Shown in pieces: positions 15,401-30,400 of a stretch of DNA of 64,000 nt (positions are counted from its first letter, which is position 1; each line of letters begins with the position of its first letter). Below the pieces are notes generated by a model, which saw only the letters and a program-made list of their open reading frames with translations, did no database searches and was not told where the DNA came from. A program made the translations under genes and the position numbers. The stretch covers positions 90,328,571 through 90,392,570 of the forward strand of contig NC_134846.1 of NCBI RefSeq assembly GCF_965363235.1, read 5' to 3'. Origin of the DNA: Mytilus galloprovincialis (taxonomy: Eukaryota; Mollusca; Bivalvia; Mytilida; Mytilidae).

Positions 15401-18400
15401 GATACAACACCTTATTGATAAATATTCAATATCAACTAAGTACCCGGTGGTCTTGTAGTATAGATTTTCAGCCTATAGTTCTTATTCATTATATCATTAT
15501 TATTTTTTATAATACTAGCGTTTACAGTAACGTTACTTACCATTTGTATAGAAAATGTCATAGAACCAGCTGTTCTGACGCCCTTACTGAAACGATGCTC
15601 CAAATACTAAAACGAAACAAACAAAACATAGAAATAGAAAATTACTTAAAACTTTAGTTCAAACTCCTTAAAATAAGTTGATCTTAAATAAATTTAACTT
15701 GTGTGTATATGTTTTTTGGTCGTATAGCCATCAACATTTCTACCCTCGCTATCAAGTGTTTGTGTTTGTGTTTGAGCGTACGAGATTAAGGTAAAACACG
15801 TTACAATTGCATGAGTCCTGTGTACTTTTATGAATATACCTTTATCAGGAACGCTCGAAGCCGAGTATTTGAAGGCCAGGGATGTAGAAGAATCAAAACA
15901 GTTGAAGAGCAATATAACCAAAAAAGGACTTAAAAAAAATATTTCAGTCAAAGGAAAACTGTGTCCGAGAAAGATGAAACATTAGTTTCGTTATAATATT
16001 GAAATTTTTGAACGGATAATTTCAGAAAGATTAGTAAAAAATCATGTCAGTATCGTAATACTGACTACCGAGCTGATGATACCCTCGGGATTGATAGTTT
16101 TCCAGCAGAGGTATCGACCCAGTGGTGTAAAATTGAAAAAATCACGTTATATATTTCATGCGTCCGAAATAATTTTCTGGATGAACTGTCATCCGGAATT
16201 CTCAAAGCCGATTAACTGAAAGCCAATGATGTAAAAGAGCCTGAAGATGTTGAAACATACTTTTTTTATTATTATTTCCAAATTTGTTAACGAACAATTT
16301 CAGAAAAGTATTTTTATAAATATCGAGCTGATGGTACCCTCGGGGACTAAAAGTCCACCAGCAGAGGTATCGAGCTAGTGCTGTAAACAATAATACAACA
16401 TGTTATAAATTTCCTGCGTCTCGAGATCTTTTCTGGATTACCTTCATCAGGAACACTCAAAATCAAATATTTGAAAGTCAAGGATATACTAAAATCGAAA
16501 CAGTTGAAGAGCTATGTAGCCTTAAAGGATTTAAGCAAAATAGCCCAATCCATCTAAGACAACTTATTCCTAAAGAAATTCTTTATAATTCCAAATTTAT
16601 AACGGGTACATTCCGAAAGTCTTGAAAAAAATCATGTCTTTTTCTACCAAAGAACTCGTATTTGAACTGATGATACCCTCGGAGACTGATGGTCTACTAG
16701 CAGTGGTATCGACCCAGTAATGTAAAGAAAAAGAACCAAAACATAATAAATATCACGCTTCTGAAGCAGTTTTCCTGATTTACTTTCGACAGGACACAAA
16801 TATTTGAAAGCCAGGGATATATATGAACTAAAACCGAAATTTATGAAGTGCTATATTCATAAAAAATTCAACTACATTTCTGTACATCCTCACTGAAATG
16901 ATGCCCTGAATACTTAAAAGTAATATAAACACATACGGAGTGCTTCCGAGTATTAACAGTAAGTATATTTTTTCTGTGTGTTGTTATATTTTATTTTGTT
17001 TTTCGTTATCTATATGACACCAAAATATACCGTGAAGGAAACAGGCTCGTAAAGTAATGATAAGCATCATCAGTTCTGAAGGTCATGAATCAGATTAGAA
17101 AATGAACAACCAAATTAATATACACTAGTCAATAGTCAATAGTAAAATCATTGAAAAACATTAATAACCAGACTTAGGACAGACACGCGATATCAATGAT
17201 TCTGAAATAGTTTTACTCTATCTAATGAATTAATTGTTTCAGGTAAGAGTTACACACTCGACATCAACTATGAAGACGCTTTTAATTAAGGTGGGGTCTA
17301 AAATAACATCAATCATATGGTCTCCGTTTGTGAGGAATCTTATTGGTCACCATACCATATCTTCTTATTTGTATATGGGTCCTGGGTCCAGACGTGTGGC
17401 TCAGATTTAACCTCTTCCAAATTCATACGCATATATTTGCAAGGAAAACCATCGCCCATTATATTTTATCTCGGTTTAAGAAAAACAATGAATGATCTCT
17501 TGGGGTTAACATCTATTTAAGATGTCAACCACAAGGATCGTTTATTTTAATTAGTTAAAAGGGGTAATTAAGTATATAGTGGTTACAGACACCTAAACAG
17601 AATATAAAAATATATATATTTATGACCCATCGGCAAATAATCTTCTTCTTTTGTTCAAATTATACCCATGACAAATTTGATATTTTTTTTTTCAAATAAT
17701 GCCAAATACCAGCGGAACGTCTTTTAAATGAATGATTGAAGATAGACACCCTTATCATTAGTAACGTGCTTATCTGACGAGATCTTAAAGGGCAATATAG
17801 TTGATAGATCGGGGTCTCGAATACCTATATAGTTACACTCCCGTGTATTATTGCTTCTTATTTCTGCAAGACATTCCCAATTCTAAAACCGATTAAAGCC
17901 AGTAGAAACAAAGCACCAACATACGTTAAGCAGTCAGAACGAACTATTGTGACGAAATAATATCCAAGGCGTGTATATCGTATGCAACTAAGCATTAATT
18001 TGTGCTTCCAATTCAAAACTATAAGTTAATCAACGTTAACTACCTGAACAAATTTTCAATATCAATTGGACACACAAAATAGCAAGATTTCAATATCAAT
18101 TGGACACACAAAATAACAAGGTAAACCAGTAAAGACAGAATAATTCATTGATCGAGTAGCAAACGTTCCTAGGAATACACGTTTGTTTATGTTTTATAAA
18201 CTGCATGTTTTTCGAGGATAACATAGACGTTAATAACTTGTGAAGTACATGTATTTTAAGACATAAGACATTTTTTAACTAATACTTGATTGTATGATAT
18301 GATGTTCCTACATAAAAATGAAATGTTAACAACTAATTAAAAATAATAATCATGACTAGACAAACACCTTTCCTAGAAAGCTACGTAGATGGAGTTATAT

Positions 18401-21400
18401 AAATTCACGTCAAGTAGAGCAAGTCAAGGATAAAGTTCGTTTGTTACACTCTTTTCCCCCCACTTATTTAATGCATTAATATGTTAATGCATAATCAGCT
18501 ATTACCGCTTAAAGACTTAACTCTGAATAGCTCCTTCAGGTGGCATTTACAAGGCAAAATTTGAGAGACTTACGCAATAAGTTTATTTGTCAAATAGAGA
18601 AGCGAAATATATCAAAGAGATGATCATATATAAAAACAAACCAAGAAGTGGCTGGTTTCATATGTCTGTTTGATTAAATGGTAACGGTCTTCTTTTCTCG
18701 ATGCACATAGACATAAATGTTTATCGCAACCTCAAATCTAAACCTGTGTTTTTAGCCTGTGGTCAACATGTAACACAAACTGGTGTTAAACTTAAGTCTG
18801 ATCAGTAAATATTCATTTTTTGTATAAATAAGTCGTTGTTGTTGATCAGTTTATTTGTAGTTTTGACATCAAGTATAAAATTTTATCTGAGAAGATAAAA
18901 ATGGAACGTTTGAAAAGTTAATTCAAAACGAAAAGTCCCTAATCAAATGGCTAATCAATAGCTCAAACATATCAAACGAATTGATAACAACTGTCATATT
19001 CCTGACTTAGAACAAGCATTTTCTTATGTAGAAAATGGTGGATTGGGTTTTATAGCTAGCTAAACATCTCACTTGTATGCCAGTCGCATTAAATTCCATT
19101 GTATTGACAACAATGCGTGAACAAAACAAACAGACATTATAATTGTTAGCAACGCACACGTGTACTAAGAAATAGATGGACCAATAAAAGACAATATACT
19201 CTTTTTATTATTCAATTAATAACCACTTTTGTTACATGAAACTGGGAAAAGTACTTGTTTAGGAAGCTCAAAATAAATTGTAAAATAAAGTTTAACTTTA
19301 AGTTTGATAAAATGACACAGCATTTAAACAACATTATTTCGTTGCTAGAGAGAATGGTACTAGATAATCATTATCTACATGTTTTTTTGTTTTTTGTTTA
19401 TCTTATTACATAAATTTTGTATTTAGAGTATATATTTTTAGACAGCGATCAATAATAGACGATAGAACAATTGTTTTTGTAAATATTCTATATTAACTTA
19501 ACTACGTAACATTTTCATAAAACAATTGTGCACAGATATTCAACATCTATCTCATATTAGTATGCATGAACACTGACTGTTTGTTTCTCTAGTGACATAT
19601 AACCTATCACATCTACGGTTAATCCTTTAAAATTAGTTTTAAAATATGAAAGATATTTCTATAGAAGGAAAATGAAAAGGAATAATAATTATATTCAGCT
19701 TTGAATATATGTCACACTGCCATTGTATTTAACGACAAGACAAAGATGCACCAAATAAGGTATTACTGAAAACTGATACGGAAACAAAACAAAATTTATT
19801 ATTCTAATCTAAAAGTAGGCAAACTTTGTGTGAAATGTAAAATCATAGATTGTCAAGAATATTACAAATAGTCAAGCCTAACATAATTAACGATACGATC
19901 ATATCTCCTAATGTATAGCAATACAGAAAAGAAGATATGATGTGATTGTTAGTAGGGCAAATATTTACAGCAGAGACCACAGGACGAGAATGTAAATTCA
20001 ATAATTAATAATTCGGAGTTTAGTATGGCGTCAATTATCACTGTACTAGTATAGGTATTTTTTTAGGGGCCAGCTGAAGGACGCCTCCGGGTGCGGGAAT
20101 ATCTCGCTACATTGAAGACCTGTTAGTGACCTTCTGATGTTGTTTTTTCTATGGTCTGGTTGTTGTCTCTTTGACACATTCCCCATTTCCATTCTCAATT
20201 TTATTCAGTAATGAGGAATGCAAAATATGTACCTTTCTTATCCATTATACGCCAAGGCTGATGCAAATATTTATGCAATCTTATAAGTCATAACACATAT
20301 CAAGTTTCCTTGAAAAGTTATCAATTTGATTGCATTTGAGTTTAGAAGCAGTAGATAACATATTTAGAACCAGGTCTAAAATAACTGGTTGTAAAGGTAC
20401 TCTCACATATGCAACTTTACAAGTCATGTGATTACCGTTTCAAAATTTAAAACGTTTGACATATTTTAACAGATATAATCAACAGTCTGAGTTGGTAAAC
20501 TCGGGTATAAACGAAGACATATATAATATTAAAAATAAAAAAGTTACGGATGTGTTATTTACTCTTTATAAAGTTCATTCGTACCTGCATACCTTCATAA
20601 ATGTTTCACTTTTAATTCATTCAATATACGGTATTACATAATGATTCCGTATATTGAAATATATTTTCTTCTTTCATGTCTTTTTTTTTTTGCACCATTG
20701 AACTGAATCCACAGTATAGTTCAGATATATTATGTCATTTTGCAAAGAACATCTGTAGTTACGTTTTGTATGTTATAACATGGGAGAGGCTTGGTAAAGC
20801 AAAATTCTATCAAAATATACAAAAAACGAAAATGTTCACATTGATTAAAACATATATTGTGGAATTGCCCTTTGGTGTAGCCATCAGTAACTGCGAATAC
20901 CCTCATATATGAACTTAGTGTCATTTTTAGTTTTTGTTGTAGGGATTTATAAATACTCTGCTACGTCCTGTATGTATTTTCATACTTGCTTTTTTGCTTT
21001 GTATCGAGCTGATGAGTTAACTTAAAGCACTTGTCGTCTGATCTTTATATTTTGTTCTTATGTTGTACTATTACACCACTATCCCGGCAGGTTATGAGAG
21101 GGTTTGGCGTCCACAAACACGTTTAACCCCGCTACAATCTGTATGTTCGTGTCCCAAAGCCAGGAGCCTCTATTTCTGTGGTTGTCGTCTGTTGCTGAAT
21201 ATCAGATATTTATTTCGTTCTTTCTTTTTTTTTTACATAAACCAGACCGTTAGTTTTCTTGTTTGAATTGTTTCACATTTATTATTTTTGAGGTATTATG
21301 CTAGCTGACTATGCGGTATTTGGTCTTCTCATTGACAATTTTACCATTTTATTTTTTTTTATTTTTACATATATTTCGTACAAAATTTACAGCGTATCGT

Positions 21401-24400
21401 AAACCTCTTAAGGCTGGTTGGTATAAATATACATGTGTATTGACGGATATGTTAAGAATTGTAAAATATTGTATTTTGTGTATATGTATCAAGTTTTACT
21501 TTAACATTTAAATATCTCTCCATATTATTAAAATGAACAAATTAAGGATTAAATGATATTTTTCTGATCGAAACCCATTTATTCTAACATGCTTTTCAAC
21601 AATACAAAAATTACTGTACAATTGGCAAATAGGGAATACACAATATACCATTCCTTAATTTCTACTGTAATGGCAACTTTTTATAGAGAAGAAATATTGG
21701 CAAATTGAGTAAACATTTTGTAATCTTTTATTACAACTAGTGTAAACTACATTTCCTGATAAAATAACATTGTGCTATAAACAGATTTATAATGTTGAGG
21801 AGGGCTACATTACAAACAACAATAGTTTTCCAAATCACCTTTTAAACACAGTAAATGTCAAAATTGGACATTATTATCTTGCCTAACATTAACGACAAGA
21901 AAGACGTATGCAAAAGCGCAAAAATAACCAATCGTCTCAACGGAAGGTAATAAAGGCATTTTTTACGTTACGGCATATCCCACAACTGATTTGATAAAAA
22001 AAACAACCCTGCCTTGAGCAAATACCACGGCAATGGATAATTATGAACGAATTAAAATAATAACATGCTTCACTGAGCGGAGGCTGATACCACCGCAGAG
22101 GTCGAACCCTGAACAGTTGGCGTAAATGAAAATAAATCAAATATATAACCTACACGCTTGTTTTGTCCGATATGCTATATCTGTTACCATAAAAGAAATA
22201 TATGTACTAAATTATCTGTTCTATTAAAATCGCTGGCCTGACTGAATCGCACATGTATACGGTATACCACGAAGAAACTTCTGGCGTCTTTTTAAATGAG
22301 TCGCTGTGAATACACGTAATGCATTAATTAAAACCCTGATAATATAAAAAAAAAGAAAAAAAAAAAGGTCTATTTAACTGCATTTCACAGTACTGACAAT
22401 CGCTTGCTTTATTACGGTTTTTATATAATGACCTTGGCCTTTCAGATATATGAATATCGGGCATATTGTCATTTAAAAATTAATTTTTAAATTCGTAATA
22501 AAAAAAAAAACAAAACAATCATCTCCAATTTCAAATCTTAAAATTCACAAAAAATGATAACGTTGTTGACAAAATAAATGATATCAAAATACATTTACTA
22601 GGGGGTTTCCTAAAATTCACCGAGAAAACTACCTTTGGTAACAGTATAATCACGGTGTGTGTTTTTAGATAACCGTGTTTACACAAACATTCATTCTGAG
22701 CATTCATTACTTCCTAGTAAGTAAAAGTTGGGTCACGATAGACATTTTATCTAAGAGAAGACATACATAGGAAATGGCCATCCTGTTCACAACCACTGAA
22801 ATCCGTAATTAGAACACTTTTAAAAATTGTCAGAAAATACAACGTTTCCAAATATCGAGTGATCATATGTAATTATATAACTTTCTCTTGTTAATGTGCA
22901 GTAAATATCATAAAAACATTTGGTTAATCGTGTATGTAACAGTTTTACACAAGTCTATAAACTATAACTTTAACAATTTTTAAGTTGATTGTCCCTAAAC
23001 TACTGATTGATCAAATCGTTCTCAGTTATACAGAAAATGTACTGCGTTTGCCCAACTAGGTAACTTAGTTTTCTTCAAGCCACCAAAACCTACCGACCAG
23101 CCAGGAAATAAAAACATACCCATTGTAAACTAATTATATGTCAATTATTCAATTATATACCAATGTCAACCCTTTTTGTTCTAATTTTATGATGCTCTAA
23201 ATACTATTTGTGTTTTCCCTCCTATCAGATGCTCTAAATACTATTTGTGTTTTCCCTCCTATCAGCGAGTGAGCTACGCAGTTAATTTGAACCTATAGCT
23301 AGTAACGTGTTTTCCACAGGAGAATGTTTATGCAGAAATAAAAAGGGTGAAAAAATCTCAACCATATTTTGTGCTTGTACATTTAATAAGTTAGAACACG
23401 TGTTGTGAGTTGTTTTTATGTACATAATATTTTTTTGGATGAGTATGATGTTGGTGGTTGTATAGAACACGCCTGGTAAACCATCTAATCTCAACCAAAT
23501 GGTTAGGACGGAAAAAAGTATTCCAACACTTCCTGTTGAGCTTTTCTGGTTCAAAATATCCAAAAATAAACACAGGGTAGGTCGACTTTTCGTCAATTTA
23601 CTGAAAATCAATGAGGTTTTTTTTCTAAAATAGGAGAATGGCATGCCATAGATAATTGAATTAGGATTTGTCTCGTGTATGACACGGACCAATATAATTC
23701 AAAATGACATCGGAATGACTTTTCTCCAGCAGGTAAATGTCGCCAGTAGTCAGTTATTGACAAAATGACAGTGCGATCACCGTTAAAGCTAACATATATA
23801 TATATCAGTAAATTGGTATTTTTCTAAAACTCTATAAATATAAAATTACAGTTTCTTCTCTTTCTTTTGGTTGAGATTAGATGGTTTACCAGGCGTGATA
23901 GAACCAGTTATTCGAGTTCTGCCCGAAAGAGAAGTAGAGCATATTTTAAACAAAATAGATCCTATGATTAGCTAAAAAAGTAAAATATTTTGGTATTTAC
24001 GCTATCAAACGAAAGTATCCAACATAGTAAATACTGTTATTTGTTAATGTATTATGCAATATGCATGTGCACTTTGTGGAGATTATAACTCTGGGCGTGT
24101 CCTATGATCAAATGGTTTAAAAGAAAAACGGATAAACGTCTCTCAAAATGTCGTTTGAACTTTTCATATTTTCAATCGTTACAGAATGCATTATGAAAGA
24201 GCAGTAGATATCACAAAATATTAGAATCCTGACGTAAAACGTTTCCACAGTGCAAACCTGTATTACATATAGTTAATGTAAAATCATTACACAATGTCAG
24301 AGGTCGTTTTATTAGCTCACCTGGTCCGAAAGGCCAAGTGAGCTTTTCTCATCACTTGGCGTCCGTCGTCCGTCGTCCGTCGTCGTTAACTTTTACAAAA

Positions 24401-27400
24401 ATTTTCTCCTCTGAAACTGCTGGGCCAAATTTAACCAAACTTGGCCACAATCATCATTGGGGTATCTAGTTTAAAAATGTGTCCGGTTACCCGGTCAACC
24501 AACCAAGATGGCCGCCATGGCTTAAAATAGAACATAGGGAAAAATGCAGTTTTTGGCTAATAACTCAAAAACCAAAGCATTTAGAGCAAATCTGACATGG
24601 GGATAAAATTGTTTATCAGGTCAAAATCTATCTGCCCTGCAAATTTCAGAGGAATCAGACAACCCGTTGTTAGGTTGCTGCCCCTGAATAAGTAATTTTA
24701 AGGAAATTTTGCTGTTTTTGGCTATTATCTTGAATATTATTATAGATAGAGATAAACTGTAAGCGATAATGTTCATCAAAGTAAGATTTACAAATAAGTC
24801 AACATGACCAAAATGGTCAGTTGACCTCTTTAGGAGTTATTGCCTTTTATAGTCAATTTTTAACCATTTTTCGTAAATCATAGTAATCTTTTAGAAAAAT
24901 CTTCTCCTCTGAAACTATTTGGCCAACTTAAACCAAACTTAGCCACCATCATCATTGGGGTATCTAGTTTAAAAAATGTGTCCGGTAACTCAGCCAACCA
25001 ACCAAGATGGCCACCATGGCTAAAAATAGAACATGGGGGGAAAATGCAGTTTTGGCTTATAACTCAAAAACCAAAGCATTTAGAGCAAATCTGACAGGGA
25101 GTGAAATTGTTGATCAGGTCAAGATCTATCTGCCCTGGAATTTTCGGAGTCGGATAACCAGTTGTTAGGTTGCTGTCCCTGAATTGGTAATTTTAAGGAA
25201 ATTTTGCTGTTTTTGGTTATTATCTGGAATATTTCTATAGATAGAGATAACTGTAAACAGCAATAATGTGCAGCAAAGTAAGACCTAAAAATAAGTCAAC
25301 ATGACCAAAATGGTCAATTGACCCCTAAGGAGTTATTACCCTTCATAGTCAATATTTAACAATTTTCATAAAATTACTAGTAGTAGATTTTCACTAATAT
25401 TTTCCTCTGATACTACTAGGCCAAGTTCATTATAGATAGTGATAATTGTAAGCAGCAAGAATGTTTAGTAAAGTAAGATCTACAAACACATCAGCATCAC
25501 CATAACACAAATTTGTCATGAATCCATCTGTGTCCTTTGTTTGATATTCACATATACCAAGGTGAGCGACACAGGCTCTTTAGAGCCTCTGGTTCTGAAT
25601 GTGCCTATCCCAAGTCAGGAGCCTGTACTTCAGAGGTTTTCGTCTGTTGCTAATCATATTTGTTTTTCGTTCATTATTTTGTTCATAAGTCGGGCCATAA
25701 TTTTTCTCGTTTACATTATTTTACATTTGTCAATTCGGGGCCTTTTTAAAGCTGACTAAATAGCTGGGTTTTACTAATTGTTAGAGCCACGTACGATGAC
25801 CTTATGATTGCAAATTTCTGTTTCATTTGGTCATATTCTGGACGCCAGTCTTTGCTCCTTTCTAATATCCAATCAGTTTAATTGAGGTCTGGAGCTGGCA
25901 TGTCAGTTAACTGCTAGTAGTCTGTTGTTATTTATGTATTATTGTCATTAGGTCTTTCCACCTTTCTTGTGGAAAGACCTATTGTATTTATTCTGATTAT
26001 TAGGTCTTTCCACTTTTCTGTGGAAAGACCTATTGTTTTTCTTCTGATTATTTTTTTTTTTTTTTTTTTTCTTCCGCCTAATTTTGTTCTTGCGATAAAC
26101 ATTTGTTTCGCAATATGTCGCTTAGATATTTTGTATATGATATCGAACAGTTTATGCGCTTTTGAAATTTACCCTGCGTAAACGAATACTTTTCTTTGTA
26201 GGAGTTATCTCCCCAAACACTGTTTTCCTTGCTAGCGCATCTCCTTCGCAACCGTTAAAGATTATGACAAATTTATTATACAAAATTGCTCGTTATATCC
26301 TTGGCATGATTTGTCCTGTTTTGACCGAAGCGATATGACCGCTCCATATGAGAGTTATTTCCCCTTATGCATCTGATATAAGTGATATGAATTTCTATCT
26401 TATAAATCATAAGTGATAGAGACCTAGGATCTTTTGATTTGAGGTCCTTGGTCCCAAAAAATAAAACTTAGGTCAAGGTCAAAGGTCAAGGTCATATGTT
26501 AATATTTGAATTTGGCTTATTTTCACTTATATCCAAAGACTGTATAAGATATCAACAAATTATTTTTACTAAATTGTTAGTTGTGACATGTCGTAAGATG
26601 TAAATTTTGATTGCAAGCGTACGTTGAATGTAAAAGGGAGTTTTCTCCCCTCTTGTATTTAAAAATACGCGTTTGGTGATATAACTCATTAACTAAATAT
26701 AATTAAGACCTATGGTCTTTTGATTTGAGGTCCTTGGTTTATGACCTTGAAATTGATCTCAAGGTCATAGCTTAATTTGGCGTTCTAGATTTTGACCTTT
26801 GCTTTTATTCTATATGTATACATGATAAAGATATACAACTTTTAGAAAAAGGTATCAAACCATTTAACCTTGAAAAAAACAACCGGAAGTAGCTATTTTT
26901 TTGTACTTTAATAATATAAAAGTATATAGAACCAGATATTTTTGGAATTAGTGTCAAGTAAATATTCAAATATAATCGGAAGTAACATTTTTCAAACCGG
27001 AAGTAACAAATTATCTCCCTTATTTAAAAAAAATGTATGGAAACAATATATTTTTGGAATCAGCTTACTAGGAGCTATCATTTGACGATTGAAATGACAT
27101 TTTAAACTTAGTTTCACAACTTTTCATATCAAAATACATTGTTTTGATGGAAAGACCTTCAATCGTTCTCTGAACAATTGGTTTTTAATTAGGTCTTTCC
27201 ACCTTTCGTGTGGAAAGACCTATTGATTTTGTTCTGATTATTTTTTTTTTCTTGCGGTGTAAAAATGTTTCAAAAGATGTCACTTAGTTTTTTTGTATAT
27301 GAGATCATACAGTCTATACGCTTTTGAAACTCACCCTGTTCAACCAAACACTTTTCTTTGTAAGAGTTATCTCCCCAAACACTGTTTTTCTTGTTATCAG

Positions 27401-30400
27401 ATCTCCTCCGCAACCGTAAAAGAAAGCGACAAATTTATTTTTCCAAATTGCTCGTTATATCCTCAGGATGTTACGTTTTATTTTGACCGAAGCTTTACGA
27501 AGACCCCATATGAGAGTAATTTCCCCTTTTGTATTGAAATAAGTGAAATAAATTTGTAACTGGAAAACCATAAGTGATAGAGGCCTAGGGTCTTTTGATT
27601 TGAGGCCCTTGCTCAAAAAGTATGAAAATGAGGTCAAGGACAAAGGTCAAGGTCATGTTCAAATTTTTGATTTTGGCTTGTTATCTCTTATTTTCAGAAA
27701 TCATACAAGATATCGACAAAATATTTTCACACAATTGTTAGTTACGACATGTCGTAACACATAAATTTTAGTCGAAAGGGTACGTAGACATTTGACGCAA
27801 GTTTTCCCCCTTTTTATATCTAATATCATACGTATGGTAATATAACTCATTAACAATATAAAGTAGAGGACTAGAGTCTTTTGATTTGAGGTCCTTGGTT
27901 TATGACCTTGAAATTGAGCTCAAGGTCATATGCTAATTAAACGTTCTAGATTTTGACCTTTGCTTTTACCTCATATGAACACATGATAAAGCCATGGGAC
28001 TTTTTGCATTAAGTTGTAAGCAATGTGACCTTAAAAAACACAACCGGAAGTGACCTTTTGTAAACCGGAAGTAGCTATTTTTTGTACTATATCAATGTAA
28101 ATGTATATAGAACCATATATTTTTGGAATCAGTGTCAAGTAAACTATCAAACAATACCGGAAGTAAACTTTTTAAACCGGAAGTAAAAGATTATCTCCCT
28201 TTAATATATATTTTTTTTATAGAAACCATATATTTTTTTAATAAGCTTTCAAAAAGCTGTCATTTGGCGCTAAAATTGACATTTTAAACCAAATTTTAAT
28301 ATTTTCATATAAAAAAAAGGTCTTAACTGGTGGAAAGACCATCAATGGTTCTCTGAACAATTGGTTTTTAATTTTTTTTTTTTTTCTTCCGCCTAATTTT
28401 TTTCTTGCGGTGTAAAAATGTTTCAAAAGATGTCGCTTAGTTTTTTTGTATATGATATCATTCAGTCTATACGCTTTTGAAACTGACTCTGTTTAACCAA
28501 CACTTTTCTTTGTAAGAGTTATCTCCCCAAACACTGTTTTTCTTGTTATCAGATCTCCTCCGCAACCGTAAAAGAAAGCGACAAATTTATTTTTCCAAAT
28601 TGCTCGTTATATCCTCAGGATGTTACGTTTTATTTTCACCGAAGCTTTACGAAGACTCCATATGAGAGTTATTTCCCCTTTTGTAATGAAATAAATGAAA
28701 TAAATTTGTTACTGGAAAACCATTAGTGATAGAGGCCTAGGGTCTTTTGATTTGAGGTCCTTGGTCCAAAAAAATGAAAATGAGGTCAAGGTCAAAGGTC
28801 AAGGTCATGTTCAAAAATATGATTTTGGCTTGTTATCTCTTATTTTCAGAAATCCTATAAGATATCGACAAAATATTTTCACAAAATGTGTGTTACGACA
28901 TGGCGTAACACGTAAATTTTAGTTAAAAGGGTACGTAAACATTTGATGCGACTTTTCCCCCTTTTATATCTTATATTAGTTGTATGGTAATATAACTCAT
29001 TATCATTATAAAGTAAAGGCTTAGGGTCTTTTGATTTAAGATCCTTGGTCCAAAAAAATGAAAATTAGGTCAAGGTCAAAGGTCAAGGTCAAATTCTAAA
29101 ATTTGATTTTTGCTTATTTTCACTCTTTTTCATTAACCTTATAAGATTTCAACAAATTATTTTTACTAAATTGTTAGTTGCGACATGTCGTAACTTATAA
29201 ATTTTGATTGGAAGGGTGCGAAGAGAATAAATGGGATTTTTGCCCCTGTTATATTTAGAATTATGCGTAAAGTGATATTACTCATGAACCATACATAATA
29301 CAGACCTAGGGTCTTTTAATTTGGGATCCTTGGTTTATGACCTTGAAATTGAGGTCAAGGTCATAGGTTAATTGGACGTTCTAGATTTTGACCTTTGCTT
29401 GAAATTCATATTTATATATCATTTAGCCATAGGAACTGACATTTTCAACTGAATTTTAATATTTTCATATCAAAATAGATCCTTATTGGTGGAAAGACCT
29501 TCAATTGTTCTTTGAACCATTGGTTTTTAATTTTATTTATTTTCTTTTGTTACATTTTCTGACATCGCACTCGGACTTCTCTTGAACTGAATGTTAATGT
29601 GCGTATTGTTATGCGTTTACTTTTCTACATTGGCTAGAGGTATAGGGGAGGGCTGCGATCTCATAAACATGTTTAACCCCGCCGCAATTTTGCGCCTGTC
29701 CCAAGTCAGGAGCCTCTGGCCTTTGTTAGTCTTGTATGATTTTTTAATTTTAGTTTGTTTCTTGTGTATAATTCTGAGTTTAGTATGATGTTCATTATCA
29801 CTGTACTAGTATACATATTGTTTAAGGGGCTAGCTGAAGAACGCCTACGGGTGCGGGAGTTTCACGCAACAATGAAGATCCATTGGTAGCCTTCGGTTGT
29901 TGTCTGCTCTATGGTCAGGTTGTTGTCGCTTTGACACATTCTCCATTTCCTTTCTCAATTTTATCTTGCCGAGAGTTGTCTCATTGGCAATCTTACCGCA
30001 TCTTTTTTTCTATATTAAAGACAAAACTTTATGACAAAAGCGTTGATTTTTGCTTTCAATTATTAAAAGTTTTTATTCATGAGTATCAATGTACCGACAT
30101 TATGTGAGTGGGTACACTTGTTACATCCTGTTTACCTATGAAGAAATACTTGTGTCTATTATATATATCCTTGACAGAAAACAAGTCATTGTCAAATAAA
30201 TTCAGTCGGCTGAACTAATTCATTGTTAAAAAGATTCAGTCATATAATACAATAGGGTTATGAGGTATGAATGCTCATCCACAACAACTATTTATAGAAC
30301 AGCTTAGTATAATTGTGTTAAACACCTTAAGGTCGACGTACGGTTGGGAGAACATACAAACTTTAAGGAAAACTTATAAAAATTAAAGCTTGTTAACCAA

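Noticed and set aside
23282..23692. 136-codon minus-strand frame
   Set aside because: Overlaps the left arm of an inverted repeat and has no recognisable motif.
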